Positions 52,581 to 61,283 of a stretch of 64,000 nt of DNA are shown here, one piece after another. Source of the stretch: Adhaeribacter swui (GTDB lineage Bacteria; Bacteroidota; Bacteroidia; Cytophagales; Hymenobacteraceae); the NCBI RefSeq assembly GCF_014217805.1, contig NZ_CP055156.1:5090585-5154584 (forward strand). Direction: 5' to 3'. Position 1 is the stretch's first letter, and the number at the start of each line of letters is the position of its first letter. Position numbers and translations under genes: made by a program. Under the pieces are notes generated by a model. That model ran no database searches. It saw only the letters and a list, made by a program, of their open reading frames with translations, and had not been told where the DNA came from.

Positions 52581-53258
52581 ATGGCGGAGAAAAGCAGTAT
52601 TTTTGATATGATCGGGCCGGTAATGATTGGTCCCTCCAGTTCGCATACCGCTGGCGTGGTGCGCATTGCCCGAGCTGCTATACGCCTGTTAGGAGAAGCG
52701 CCCCAAACCGCCATTATTACTTTTTATAATTCTTTTGCCCGCACCTACGAAGGACACGGTTCCGACCGGGCCGTAATTGCCGGTTTACTGGATTTTGCCA
52801 CCGACGATCCGCAGATTAAAAATGCTTTAGATCTGGCCGCCGGCGCCGGTTTAAAATACACTTTCCGGTCGGTGGGTAATGCCTCTACCCTGCACCCCAA
52901 TACCATTAAACTAGAACTAACCGGAGCTACCAATCAGGTAGACGTAGTGGGCGAAAGCCGGGGCGGTGGGGTCATCAGCATTGTGGAAGTAGATGACTTT
53001 ACTTGTGACTTTTCGGCTAATTTGCACACCCTCATCATCGACGCCGACGATGTAAAAGGCAGTATTGCGTTTATCGCCAACGTAATTGCCCACGACGATT
53101 GCAATATTGCCACCATGAACGTATCCCGGCGGGCTAAAAACGATTTAGCCCGGCATTTTATTCAGGTAGATACCGGCTTAAAACCCATTACGCTGCAGTA
53201 CATAGGCCAGCTTAGTTGGATTAAAAAGTTAACTTACATTCCTAACATCGATTTATAA
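52581..53258 (+). CDS. sdaAB: L-serine ammonia-lyase, beta subunit
   Basis: Beta subunit of the two-part iron-sulfur L-serine dehydratase, which converts serine to pyruvate and ammonia. 225 residues. N-terminus FDMIGPVMIGPSSSHTAGVV and YEGHGSDRAVIAGLLDFATD are typical of the beta chain; the second half is an ACT domain (NLHTLIIDADDVKGSIAFIA ... NIATMNVSRRAKND). The alpha subunit, which carries the 4Fe-4S cysteines, is not next to it: the stop codon overlaps the ATG of a TolC-family gene by one base. The alpha chain must be elsewhere. Confidence 0.9.
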   Translation: MAEKSSIFDMIGPVMIGPSSSHTAGVVRIARAAIRLLGEAPQTAIITFYNSFARTYEGHGSDRAVIAGLLDFATDDPQIKNALDLAAGAGLKYTFRSVGNASTLHPNTIKLELTGATNQVDVVGESRGGGVISIVEVDDFTCDFSANLHTLIIDADDVKGSIAFIANVIAHDDCNIATMNVSRRAKNDLARHFIQVDTGLKPITLQYIGQLSWIKKLTYIPNIDL

Positions 53259-54751
53259 TGGTAAATCAATCCAAAAAAATGCTTGTTGCCGGTATGCTGC
53301 TCACCGGTATGCTGGCTAATTACACCGGTCGAGCACAAGTGCAAAGTACCTCTCAAACCCAATCGCAACCGCAAAAAACTACCTGGACCTTACAAGAATG
53401 CGTGGAATATGGCTTAGAGCATAATTTGCTTTTAAAACAATCCGGCTTAAACCGGGAACTGGCATTTATAAACGCCAAACAAGCCCGTAATAACGTATTG
53501 CCTACTGTGGGGGCAAGTACTTCGTACAGCTTTAACTCGGGTTTAAATAATGACCCTACTACCGGGGTTTTGGTGAACAGCAATACCCGAACTAACAACA
53601 TTCAGGTAAATGCCAACGTGCCGGTTTTTAATGGATTTCAATTGCGCAACTCCATTAAACAAACGTACCTGAATTACCAGGCTTCGCTTTCAGATTTAGA
53701 AAAGACTCAGAATGATGTGCTGTTAAACATTGTTTCGCAATACTTAGAAATAATATTGAGCGACGAATTATTAGCTGCCGCCAAATTGCAATTGGCCAGT
53801 TCTAAAGACCAGGCTGCCCGCACCCAAAAGCTTTTTCAGGCGGGTAGTGTGGCCGAAAACAACGTTTTTGAGATTAATTCCCAAATCGCTACCGACGAGG
53901 TAAGCATTATTAATGCCCAAAACCGGCGCGATATTGCGGCGGTTAACTTAATGCAATTGCTGGATTTGCAAAATTTACCTGATTTTAAAGTAGTAAAGCC
54001 GGACATTAAAGATCCGGATGAAGATGTTATTACTTTCAACGCCGATAATGTATTTGATGTAGCCCAGCAGCGCATGCCCGAAATTAAAGCGGCAGATCTA
54101 CGGGCTCAAAGTGCATTGGTGGGCGTTAAAGTATCCCAGGGTGCCTTGCTGCCGCAATTATCCTTGGGTGGAAATTTTAATACGGCTCATTTTAACCTGC
54201 TGAAGGACCGGGTGGTAGATCAAGGGCCAGAAGTAACTACCTTAGCCACCGTTGGTTTTGTAAATGGCGACCCTAATTTACCAGTCACTACCGCCATTAC
54301 CCGCAGACAGCCGGTGGTGGAAGATTATACATATTTTACCCAATTACAGGATAACCGCGGTATTGGGTTGTTTTTAAATTTAAGCATTCCAATCTTTAAT
54401 GGCTTCAGTGCCCGAAACGGCGTGTTACGCTCAAAAATTAATCACAAGAATGCCGTTTTAAATACCGAAATTACCCGCAACCAGCTCCGGCAAACCATTC
54501 AACAATCATACGCCGATGCGGTGGCGGCGCAAAAACGATTTATTGCCATGAAAAAGCAGTTAGAATCGTTTCAGCTAACGTTCCGGAACGCCGAAATCCG
54601 GTTCAACAATGGGGTTCTCAATTCAACGGATTACAACGTGGCCCGCAATAACTTTACCCGAGCGCAACTGGATCTAATACAGGCAAAGTACGAGTACACC
54701 TTCCGATTAAAAGTTTTAGATTTCTATCAAGGTAAAAAAATAACTTTCTAG
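53258..54751 (+). CDS. TolC-family outer membrane protein
   Basis: A 497-residue outer membrane efflux protein with a signal peptide (MLVAGMLLTGMLANYTGRAQ). Two OEP repeats are seen: the first near LQECVEYGLEHNLLLKQSGL and the second from about residue 270 (QQRMPEIKAADLRAQSALVG). A conserved NGVLNSTDYNVARNNFTRA lies near the end. It should form a trimeric channel for a tripartite pump. Its ATG shares one base with the stop of the serine dehydratase subunit, and the periplasmic adaptor gene follows 21 bases after its stop. Confidence 0.94.
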   Translation: MVNQSKKMLVAGMLLTGMLANYTGRAQVQSTSQTQSQPQKTTWTLQECVEYGLEHNLLLKQSGLNRELAFINAKQARNNVLPTVGASTSYSFNSGLNNDPTTGVLVNSNTRTNNIQVNANVPVFNGFQLRNSIKQTYLNYQASLSDLEKTQNDVLLNIVSQYLEIILSDELLAAAKLQLASSKDQAARTQKLFQAGSVAENNVFEINSQIATDEVSIINAQNRRDIAAVNLMQLLDLQNLPDFKVVKPDIKDPDEDVITFNADNVFDVAQQRMPEIKAADLRAQSALVGVKVSQGALLPQLSLGGNFNTAHFNLLKDRVVDQGPEVTTLATVGFVNGDPNLPVTTAITRRQPVVEDYTYFTQLQDNRGIGLFLNLSIPIFNGFSARNGVLRSKINHKNAVLNTEITRNQLRQTIQQSYADAVAAQKRFIAMKKQLESFQLTFRNAEIRFNNGVLNSTDYNVARNNFTRAQLDLIQAKYEYTFRLKVLDFYQGKKITF

Positions 54752-54772
54752 CTTATTTAACCCGCAACACTA

Positions 54773-56173
54773 ATGGCGAAAAGAAAATCAAACCGCTTAT
54801 TATATATATTAGGAGCTATAGCACTGTTATTAATAACGGGTCTGGCCGTGGCAAAAAAACAAGGCTGGATAGGAAAGCCTAACGGCGTAGAAGTAACGGT
54901 AGCCAAAGCCAAGCAAACTAAAATTATTGAAAAAGTAAGTGCCTCGGGCAAGGTGCAGCCCGAAGTAGAAGTAAAAATTAGTCCGGACGTATCCGGTGAA
55001 ATCACGGAATTACACGTAAAAGAAGGCGACTCCGTGGTAAAAGGGCAATTATTGCTGCGTATACGGGCCGATAATTACAAATCGATGGTAGAAGCCCAGC
55101 AAGCCCGGGTAAATACCGAACGGGCTAACCTGGCCCAGGCCAAAGCGCAATTGTCGCAGTTAATTGCCAGCAGCACTAACATACGCCTAACCCACGAGCG
55201 GAACGTAGAATTGTTTAAGCAAAAAGTGATTTCGCAGGCCGATTTTGACCAGAGCAAAGCGCAGTACGAAGCCAGTTTACAGGAAATTGAATCGACGCGC
55301 CAGCGAGTCCGGGCATCGGAATTTAATTTAAAAAGCGCCCAGGCCAGCTTAAACGATGCCAACGAAAACCTCCGGAAAACCACCATTTACGCGCCCGTGA
55401 GCGGCACCATTTCTAAATTAAGCGTAGAACGTGGCGAACGGGTAGTAGGAACATCGCAAATGGCGGGTACCGAAATGCTCCGGATTGCCAACTTAAACTC
55501 CATGGAAGTACGGGTAAATGTTAACGAAAACGATATCATCCGGGTAGGTCTCGGCGATTCGGCCATCGTGGAAGTAGACTCCTACTCCAACGACGATACC
55601 AAGTTCCGAGGCGTAGTTACGGCCATAGCCAACACCGCTAAAGATGCCACCACCCTGGAGGCTGTTACCGAGTTTGAAGTGCGTATCCGGTTGTTAAGCG
55701 ATTCTTACAATAATTTAAAAAAGAAACATGCTACTCCTTTCCGGCCGGGCATGACGGCTTCCGTGGATATTATTACCGAACAAAAAGACAATGTTTTATC
55801 GGTACCTTTAGCGGCCGTAACCACGCGCAACGAAAACGGCGAAGGAACCAACAACTCCGCGCCACCGGCCAATCAGCAAAACCAAAACCAGGACAACGCA
55901 AACAACAAAGCCAAATCTGATGCTGCCAACGACAAATTGAAAGAAGTAATTTTTGTGCAGGAAAACGGCAAAGCCAAAATGGTGGAAGTTAAAACCGGAA
56001 TCAGCGATTTTGACAATATTGAAATTACCAGCGGCTTAAAACCCGGTCAGGAAGTAATTTCGGGTCCGTTCCGGGCAGTAACCTCTCAGTTAAAAAATGG
56101 TACGGCTGTTATTGTGAAAGATGAAAAATCTTTGAACAAAACAGGAGGCGATGAAAAAGAAGGTAATTCTTAA
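54773..56173 (+). CDS. Periplasmic adaptor subunit (HlyD/MFP family)
   Basis: A 466-residue membrane fusion protein. One N-terminal membrane segment (LLYILGAIALLLITGLAVA) anchors it. Then follow a barrel-sandwich/lipoyl half (VQPEVEVKISPDVSGEITEL), a helical hairpin (about 100-195, rich in Ala/Gln/Lys), the second lipoyl half (TTIYAPVSGTISKLSVERGE) and a beta-barrel domain. The segment of about 360-400 is a low-complexity Asn/Gln insert. It should link the TolC-type channel upstream to an inner membrane MacB-type or RND transporter, but no such gene follows. A terminator at 56198 ends the unit. Confidence 0.93.
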   Translation: MAKRKSNRLLYILGAIALLLITGLAVAKKQGWIGKPNGVEVTVAKAKQTKIIEKVSASGKVQPEVEVKISPDVSGEITELHVKEGDSVVKGQLLLRIRADNYKSMVEAQQARVNTERANLAQAKAQLSQLIASSTNIRLTHERNVELFKQKVISQADFDQSKAQYEASLQEIESTRQRVRASEFNLKSAQASLNDANENLRKTTIYAPVSGTISKLSVERGERVVGTSQMAGTEMLRIANLNSMEVRVNVNENDIIRVGLGDSAIVEVDSYSNDDTKFRGVVTAIANTAKDATTLEAVTEFEVRIRLLSDSYNNLKKKHATPFRPGMTASVDIITEQKDNVLSVPLAAVTTRNENGEGTNNSAPPANQQNQNQDNANNKAKSDAANDKLKEVIFVQENGKAKMVEVKTGISDFDNIEITSGLKPGQEVISGPFRAVTSQLKNGTAVIVKDEKSLNKTGGDEKEGNS

Positions 56174-56197
56174 AAATTAAGCATAATTTAATTTCTG

Positions 56198-56220
56198 AAG
56201 GGTAGCTAATGGCTACCCTT
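56198..56220 (+). terminator. Terminator of the tolC-adaptor operon
   Basis: A 9-base stem, AAGGGTAGC (56198-56206) with GCTACCCTT (56212-56220), followed by TTTT, 25 bases after the stop. Confidence 0.88.
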
Positions 56221-56471
56221 TTTTATTGAACCAAATTAGTACCACCAGCTAAAGCTAGTGGCAATGCACTACTGATGGGAATACAAACACCTTCAATGTA
56301 AAGTAATTACAAGCCGGAAAATTTAAAATTTTAAAAAATTATTAAACGGTATACCCTGACTTTATGCTTTTGCAACTGGATTTTACAATTGGTAATTATT
56401 AAAAGTAAAAACCTTGTCCTAATTTTAGAACTTAATACATCTACTGGATACTATAACTTAAAACTAAATCC

Positions 56472-57461
56472 TTGGAAAGCGTAGCGGTAATTGGTGGCGG
56501 CAGTTGGGCTACTGCCCTGGTAAAAATAATTTCGGAAAACAAAAATCCGGTAAAATGGTGGTTCCGGCACGCAGCCGATGTAGCGCATTTACAAACTTAC
56601 CGGCATAATGCCCGGTATTTAAGCGGCGTTACTTTCGACTTGCAGTTTGTAGAACCTTCTACGGATTTAGCAGCGGTTATTAAACAAGCAAAGTGGGTTA
56701 TTTTAGCGGTGCCCGCCGCTTTTGTAGAATCGGTTTTACAGAATTTACCAGCAGATATTTTCTCGGGCAAGTTTTTGGTGTCGGCTATTAAAGGTATGAT
56801 TCCCGAAAAAAACTGCCTGGTAACGGAATACCTACAAACAAATTTTAGGGTACCCATGAATCAGCAATGCGTAATTGCCGGACCTTGCCACGCCGAAGAA
56901 GTAGCCCTGGAAAAACAATCGTATTTAAGCATTGGCGCTTTAGATAAGGAATTAGCCGAAAGTTTTTGCGCTTTGCTGCGCAACCGGTACGTGCGGGCTA
57001 CGCCGGTAGAAGATATTTATGGCATTGAATACTGCGCCGTCATGAAAAATATTATTGCGCTGGCCTGTGGCATTGCCCATGGTTTAAACTACGGCGATAA
57101 CTTTCAGGCGGTGATGGTTTCTAATGCCATGCAGGAGATTGAAGCATTTTTGCAGGCCATCCACCCAGGAGCGCGTAATTTAAGCGGATCCGCGTACCTC
57201 GGCGATTTACTCGTAACCGCGTACTCCCAATTTAGCCGGAACCGTACTTTTGGTAATATGGTAGGCCGGGGTTATTCGGTAAAATCGGCACAGGTAGAAA
57301 TGAACATGATTGCCGAAGGTTATTACGCCGTTAAAATTATTCATGAGCTGAATAAAAAGCTGCGGGTACCTATGCCTATTACTTCGGCCGCTTATAACAT
57401 TCTCTACGAGCGCATTTCACCGCCCATAGAGATTGCCATCTTAAAAGAAAAATTTCACTAA
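56472..57461 (+). CDS. gpsA: NAD(P)H-dependent glycerol-3-phosphate dehydrogenase
   Basis: A 329-residue enzyme that reduces dihydroxyacetone phosphate to glycerol-3-phosphate for phospholipid synthesis. The start is a TTG at 56472 that reads into SVAVIGGGSWATALVKII (GxGxxA/G-type site; GGGSWATAL replaces the usual GAGSWGTAL). Further motifs are AGPCHAEEVALEKQSYLSI, CAVMKNIIALACGIAHGLNY, NLSGSAYLGDLLVT and FSRNRTFG. Catalytic Lys is in VMKN. No ATG exists close to the conserved N-terminus, so the TTG is accepted. The upstream gap (56174-56471) has only the operon terminator and an A/T motif. Confidence 0.94.
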   Translation: MESVAVIGGGSWATALVKIISENKNPVKWWFRHAADVAHLQTYRHNARYLSGVTFDLQFVEPSTDLAAVIKQAKWVILAVPAAFVESVLQNLPADIFSGKFLVSAIKGMIPEKNCLVTEYLQTNFRVPMNQQCVIAGPCHAEEVALEKQSYLSIGALDKELAESFCALLRNRYVRATPVEDIYGIEYCAVMKNIIALACGIAHGLNYGDNFQAVMVSNAMQEIEAFLQAIHPGARNLSGSAYLGDLLVTAYSQFSRNRTFGNMVGRGYSVKSAQVEMNMIAEGYYAVKIIHELNKKLRVPMPITSAAYNILYERISPPIEIAILKEKFH

Positions 57462-57531
57462 TTAATTTAAAACTGATTTAGATACCGGGTAAATTTTTTA
57501 AATTTTTATGATTTAGCTGACCCACATTTAT

Positions 57532-59085
57532 TTAATCGTATTGCAGCAGAAGAGAACTTATTTTGCCGGCGCTGTTTTGTTTGCCACTTACGCTTAAACC
57601 TACCCGGGGAGCCCGGTCCCAGCGGGGTAAATACGAACTGTCTACATTAGGTACTTCCAGCGTGTTGGTTTTGCCGGCTTTGTGTTTCCAGGAAAATTGG
57701 TAATTCTTTCCTTTTTTGCTCCATAATGTCAGGTAAACGGGAGTTTTGTTATCCGGTAAAGATTGCTTTTTTAAAATTTTCTTGTTTCCGTCTTTTATCT
57801 GCCAAAGTTCCAATGACTCCTGGCTCACTCCAAATCCTAAGGCGTTTTTAGCATCGCCGTAAATACAAATGCTTTGTAAAACTTCTGCTTGGGGCACTAC
57901 TTCGGTGGTAAAAGTATAAGTGCCTTTTTTAATTACCATGCCTAAAAAACTACCAACCGGTAATACGCTATTATTCTTGATTTGCAAATAGCCCTTGTTC
58001 ACGGTATACGCTGGTAAGGGCTGGCTTACATCCCAAACCCAAGGAATATGCTGAGGTTTTTTTTTAAAATCTGCCGCTACATTCAGGTTTTGCTGCTGCA
58101 CCACTTTTACTGGCGCTTCTGCTTGCACCGGCGTATTAATGCCGTATTTAAAAGTGGGCCAACCTGTGTTGTTATCCCAAACTAATTCGCTTAATACCCC
58201 CTGCCGACCGGCGTAAGTGAAGTCGGTGCCGTTGTAGGCGTGGTGCAGGTAAAAGTAGCGGTTATCCGGGGTAGTTACTACGGTGCCGTGGCCGGGACAT
58301 TTCCAGTTTTCATCGCCTTTTAAAATGGGGTTACCGGAAAATTTTTCCCAGGGACCTTGTAATTTTTCGGCGCGGGCAATGCCTACCTGGTAATCACATT
58401 CGGGACCGCAGCAGGTATTGCCGGAATAGGTCATGTAAAAATATTTGCCTTTTTTAAATATAGCTTGTCCTTCGGCTCCGCCGGCTTCCCAGTTGTTCGG
58501 TTCGGCTTGCAACAAAGTAAATACATTGCCGGTATCTTTAAGGCCATCGGGGGTGAGCTCGCGGCCGAGTATCTGGATGGCTTTGCCTTTGTCCAGGCCA
58601 TAGGCTTTCCAGGTAATATACAATTTACCAGCATCTTCCAACACAAAGGCATCAATGGCTTCGCTGGTCCATTCCAGTAAACAACCGTGATCGGTAAAAC
58701 CTTTGCTTAAATCTTTGCTTGTGGCCACCCCAATGTAAGAACGCTGATCGGTTTTACGGCGCGCGGTGTAATACACAAAAAAAGTATTGTTGCGGTAATA
58801 CAGTTCGGGCGCCCAATAACTGCCCATGGTCCAGTCGGGTAAACTTTTAAAAACCGGACCTACATACTGCCAGTTCACTAAATCTTTAGATTGATAAATG
58901 GGATAAGCCGGGCCCCATTCCGAAGAAGTGCCAACTGCGTAGTAAGTATTTCCTACCCGGATAACAGATGGATCAGCAAAGTCGCCCGCAATTACCGGAT
59001 TTTGATACATACCCGGAGTTTTAGATTGCGCTATACTATTTAAACAAACAAAACTCAAAATCAGGCATATTAAATAATGCTTCAT
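57532..59085 (-). CDS. Secreted glycoside hydrolase family 43 protein
   Basis: A 517-residue GH43 enzyme with a signal peptide (YLICLILSFVCLNSIAQS). The five-bladed propeller (about 25-320) shows the catalytic base Asp in DFADPSVIRVGNTYYAVG, a second Asp in EAIDAFVLEDAG and the acid Glu in WEAGGAEGQAIFKKGKYF. The C-terminal half is a beta-sandwich of about 190 residues. GH43 enzymes cleave arabinan and xylan side chains; the exact linkage cannot be told. It is a stand-alone gene without SusC/SusD neighbours, so not a typical polysaccharide utilisation locus. Confidence 0.9.
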   Translation of the reverse strand: MKHYLICLILSFVCLNSIAQSKTPGMYQNPVIAGDFADPSVIRVGNTYYAVGTSSEWGPAYPIYQSKDLVNWQYVGPVFKSLPDWTMGSYWAPELYYRNNTFFVYYTARRKTDQRSYIGVATSKDLSKGFTDHGCLLEWTSEAIDAFVLEDAGKLYITWKAYGLDKGKAIQILGRELTPDGLKDTGNVFTLLQAEPNNWEAGGAEGQAIFKKGKYFYMTYSGNTCCGPECDYQVGIARAEKLQGPWEKFSGNPILKGDENWKCPGHGTVVTTPDNRYFYLHHAYNGTDFTYAGRQGVLSELVWDNNTGWPTFKYGINTPVQAEAPVKVVQQQNLNVAADFKKKPQHIPWVWDVSQPLPAYTVNKGYLQIKNNSVLPVGSFLGMVIKKGTYTFTTEVVPQAEVLQSICIYGDAKNALGFGVSQESLELWQIKDGNKKILKKQSLPDNKTPVYLTLWSKKGKNYQFSWKHKAGKTNTLEVPNVDSSYLPRWDRAPRVGLSVSGKQNSAGKISSLLLQYD

Positions 59086-59419
59086 AGTGTAAGCGGTAAA
59101 TAATTTTTTTTAAAATTTTGTTTTTGAAATGGGTTATTCCCGGAGCGAAACTAATTTAATTTTACTGGTTAGCCAATTCAGCCGTGGCACGCGTATGTTG
59201 GCTTTAACCCTTTTGGTTAATAATCAGAATCGTGTATACAAATTAAATTTTTATATTTTACTTTCGCCTGGCAATTTCAAACGCTTAAAAATCTGAAACT
59301 AATTACACATCCGCCAGTTTGATGCAGGAAAATTAAATAATCAGACTATTATTGTGAACCCACATGGCTACAGGCGCCCTGCAAAGGCAAGCACCGATGG
59401 CGGCGGACTACGGTATAAA

Positions 59420-59923
59420 ATGAAAAAACTACTTTCGTTAGCGCAAATGCTTTTTACTTTAACCATACCCGGGTGCGGGCAAAATGCATTTGACCGGCAA
59501 CTTAAATTATTATACAAACAAACGGTACCCCTCATTCAACCAGATCAACTTACAAGTCTTTACCAACAAAAAACGCCTTTTATATTACTGGATACACGCT
59601 CTCCGGCCGAATACGAGGTTAGCCACTTGCCGCAAGCCAGGTTTGTTAATTACAAACCTTTTACTTTATCTGAATTAGAGGATATAAATCCGAATATGCC
59701 GGTTATTCTTTATTGCTCGGTGGGGGTGCGGAGCGAAAAAATCGGGGAAAAGTTACAAGAAGCGGGTTTTAAGAATATTCGTAATTTGTACGGCGGCATC
59801 TTTACCTGGAAAAACCAGGGGCACCCGGTTGTAGATCGTTATAATCAACCTACCGAAAAAGTGCATGCCTATAACCGGGTGTGGGGCATTTGGCTGAAAA
59901 AAGGAATTAAAGTTTATGAATAA
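59420..59923 (+). CDS. Rhodanese-domain lipoprotein
   Basis: A 167-residue protein from the ATG at 59420 (MKKLLSLAQMLFTLTIPGCG, signal peptide with a GC lipobox-like end); the longer frame from 59354 adds 22 non-signal residues. The rhodanese domain has the entry motif LLDTRSPAEYEVSHLPQARF and active-site loop LYCSVGVRSEKIG, with catalytic Cys in CSVGVRS. It should transfer sulfane sulfur. The stop overlaps the TIGR04282 glycosyltransferase start by 8 bases, which suggests a joint pathway. Confidence 0.85.
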   Translation: MKKLLSLAQMLFTLTIPGCGQNAFDRQLKLLYKQTVPLIQPDQLTSLYQQKTPFILLDTRSPAEYEVSHLPQARFVNYKPFTLSELEDINPNMPVILYCSVGVRSEKIGEKLQEAGFKNIRNLYGGIFTWKNQGHPVVDRYNQPTEKVHAYNRVWGIWLKKGIKVYE

Positions 59924-60512
59924 AAAACTGTTATTAATTTTTGTAAAAAATGCCGTATTGGGTAAGGTTAAAAGCCGTTTAGCAGCTACACTGGGTTCCG
60001 AAAAAGCGCTGGAAATATATCAATTACTTTTACAAAAAACCTTTGAAGTTACCGTGGCTTTGCCGGTAACAAAGGCCGTATATTACTCTGATTATGTAAC
60101 CGAAGATTTATTTAAACCGCCGTATTACGAAAAGTACATTCAATCGGAAGGTGATTTGGGGGAGCGGATGCAAAATGCCTTTGCCCAAGCCTTTGCCGCC
60201 GGTTACGAGCAGGTTTGTATAATTGGCAGCGATTGCTTCGAACTCACCGAATCTATTATTGAACAAGCGTTTGAAAAACTAGCGCAGAACGATGTGGTGA
60301 TTGGGCCGGCAGTAGACGGCGGTTATTACTTGTTAGGCCTTAAATCGATGCAGGAATCTTTTTTTAAAAATAAAAACTGGAGCACCGATACGGTATTGGA
60401 AGATACTTTAAACAATGTAAAAACAGCGGGCCAAACCGTAGCCTTACTGCCCCAATTAACCGACATTGATGAAGAAAAAGATTTAGTGACTATCCGTGGT
60501 TTAAATTTATAG
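59916..60512 (+). CDS. TIGR04282-type arsenosugar biosynthesis glycosyltransferase-like protein
   Basis: A 198-residue nucleotidyl/glycosyltransferase-like protein (TIGR04282, DUF2064). The start MNKKLLLIFVKNAVLGKVKS matches the family pattern of V-K-x-P-x-x-G-K-x-K-T-R-L, with Ser for Thr. The metal-binding IIGSDCFELTES and DVVIGPAVDGGYYLLGLK are conserved. The family was named for its place near the radical SAM enzyme ArsS in arsenosugar synthesis, but ArsS is not here. It overlaps the rhodanese gene by 8 bases, so they are coupled. Confidence 0.85.
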   Translation: MNKKLLLIFVKNAVLGKVKSRLAATLGSEKALEIYQLLLQKTFEVTVALPVTKAVYYSDYVTEDLFKPPYYEKYIQSEGDLGERMQNAFAQAFAAGYEQVCIIGSDCFELTESIIEQAFEKLAQNDVVIGPAVDGGYYLLGLKSMQESFFKNKNWSTDTVLEDTLNNVKTAGQTVALLPQLTDIDEEKDLVTIRGLNL

Positions 60513-60614
60513 TCACCGATAGCATAGAAGAAATTTAAAATATTTAAATTTTTAAAATTTACCGGTCTATTTTCCGGTTAATACCTTGCTGTTTGCACCC
60601 GCCTGTTCTCTAAT

Positions 60615-60670
60615 AAAAAAGCTTTGGTTTACTGTACGAACTAGATAGTACTGTAAACCAAAGCTTTTTT
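60615..60670. terminator. Bidirectional terminator between convergent genes
   Basis: An 18-base perfect stem (60615-60632 with 60653-60670; core GCTTTGGTTTAC) with A/T ends. It lies between the glycosyltransferase gene (plus) and the thioredoxin-like gene (minus) and can serve both. Confidence 0.88.
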
Positions 60671-60682
60671 TAAAAGTTTATT

Positions 60683-61207
60683 TTACAACAAAGGCAGGAT
60701 ATTATCCATGGGGGTTTCGCCCTTGAAAGCTTTTACCAATTTACCTTGCTCCGAATAAATAAAAATGGATGGCGCCGGTATTGCCCCAAATTCCTGCAGA
60801 ATATTACTGTTCGGTGTTTGCGCATAAGATATGTTGGGCCCCGATAAATTGTATTTCATAAAAAACTGCTGCATTTGGTCCATGGGGGCCGGCGAAACAA
60901 AATACACGTTGTAATTGGCAAAGGCCGGTAAATGCTTTTGCATCTCGTTGGCCTCGCGCTGGCAATGCTCGCAGTCTGGTTCAAAGAAAATAATAATTGT
61001 TTTGCCTTTTAATTCCTTCGTAGAAAGTTTGGTCTGGTCGGGTTTGAGTAAAGGTAAATTGGGTAAATCGTTTTGGAGCGCCAGGGGGGCACTGGCTTGC
61101 ACCGGTGTGTTGGTGTCTTCTTCTAATACGGTTTGTTTACGACTCACAAACATCCATCCTACAATTCCGGCAATTACAATTATAATCAATAATACTTTTT
61201 TATTCAT
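60683..61207 (-). CDS. Membrane-anchored thioredoxin-like protein
   Basis: A 174-residue protein with an N-terminal membrane anchor (VLLIIIVIAGIVGWMFV) and a thioredoxin/TlpA-type fold. The redox motif is CEHC in FFEPDCEHCQREANEMQ, and the cis-Pro region is GAIPAPSIFIY. It should act in the periplasm as a thiol-disulfide or peroxide-reducing protein. CEHC is not a usual thioredoxin motif (CGPC), so the partner is unclear. The ATG at 61207 starts before the anchor. Confidence 0.88.
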   Translation of the reverse strand: MNKKVLLIIIVIAGIVGWMFVSRKQTVLEEDTNTPVQASAPLALQNDLPNLPLLKPDQTKLSTKELKGKTIIIFFEPDCEHCQREANEMQKHLPAFANYNVYFVSPAPMDQMQQFFMKYNLSGPNISYAQTPNSNILQEFGAIPAPSIFIYSEQGKLVKAFKGETPMDNILPLL

Positions 61208-61283
61208 TTTAACAAGTATAGGTGTTGGGCAATAAACTTATAAAGCTTTTGTATAAATACAATACTTCTGGTTCATCAAAACT

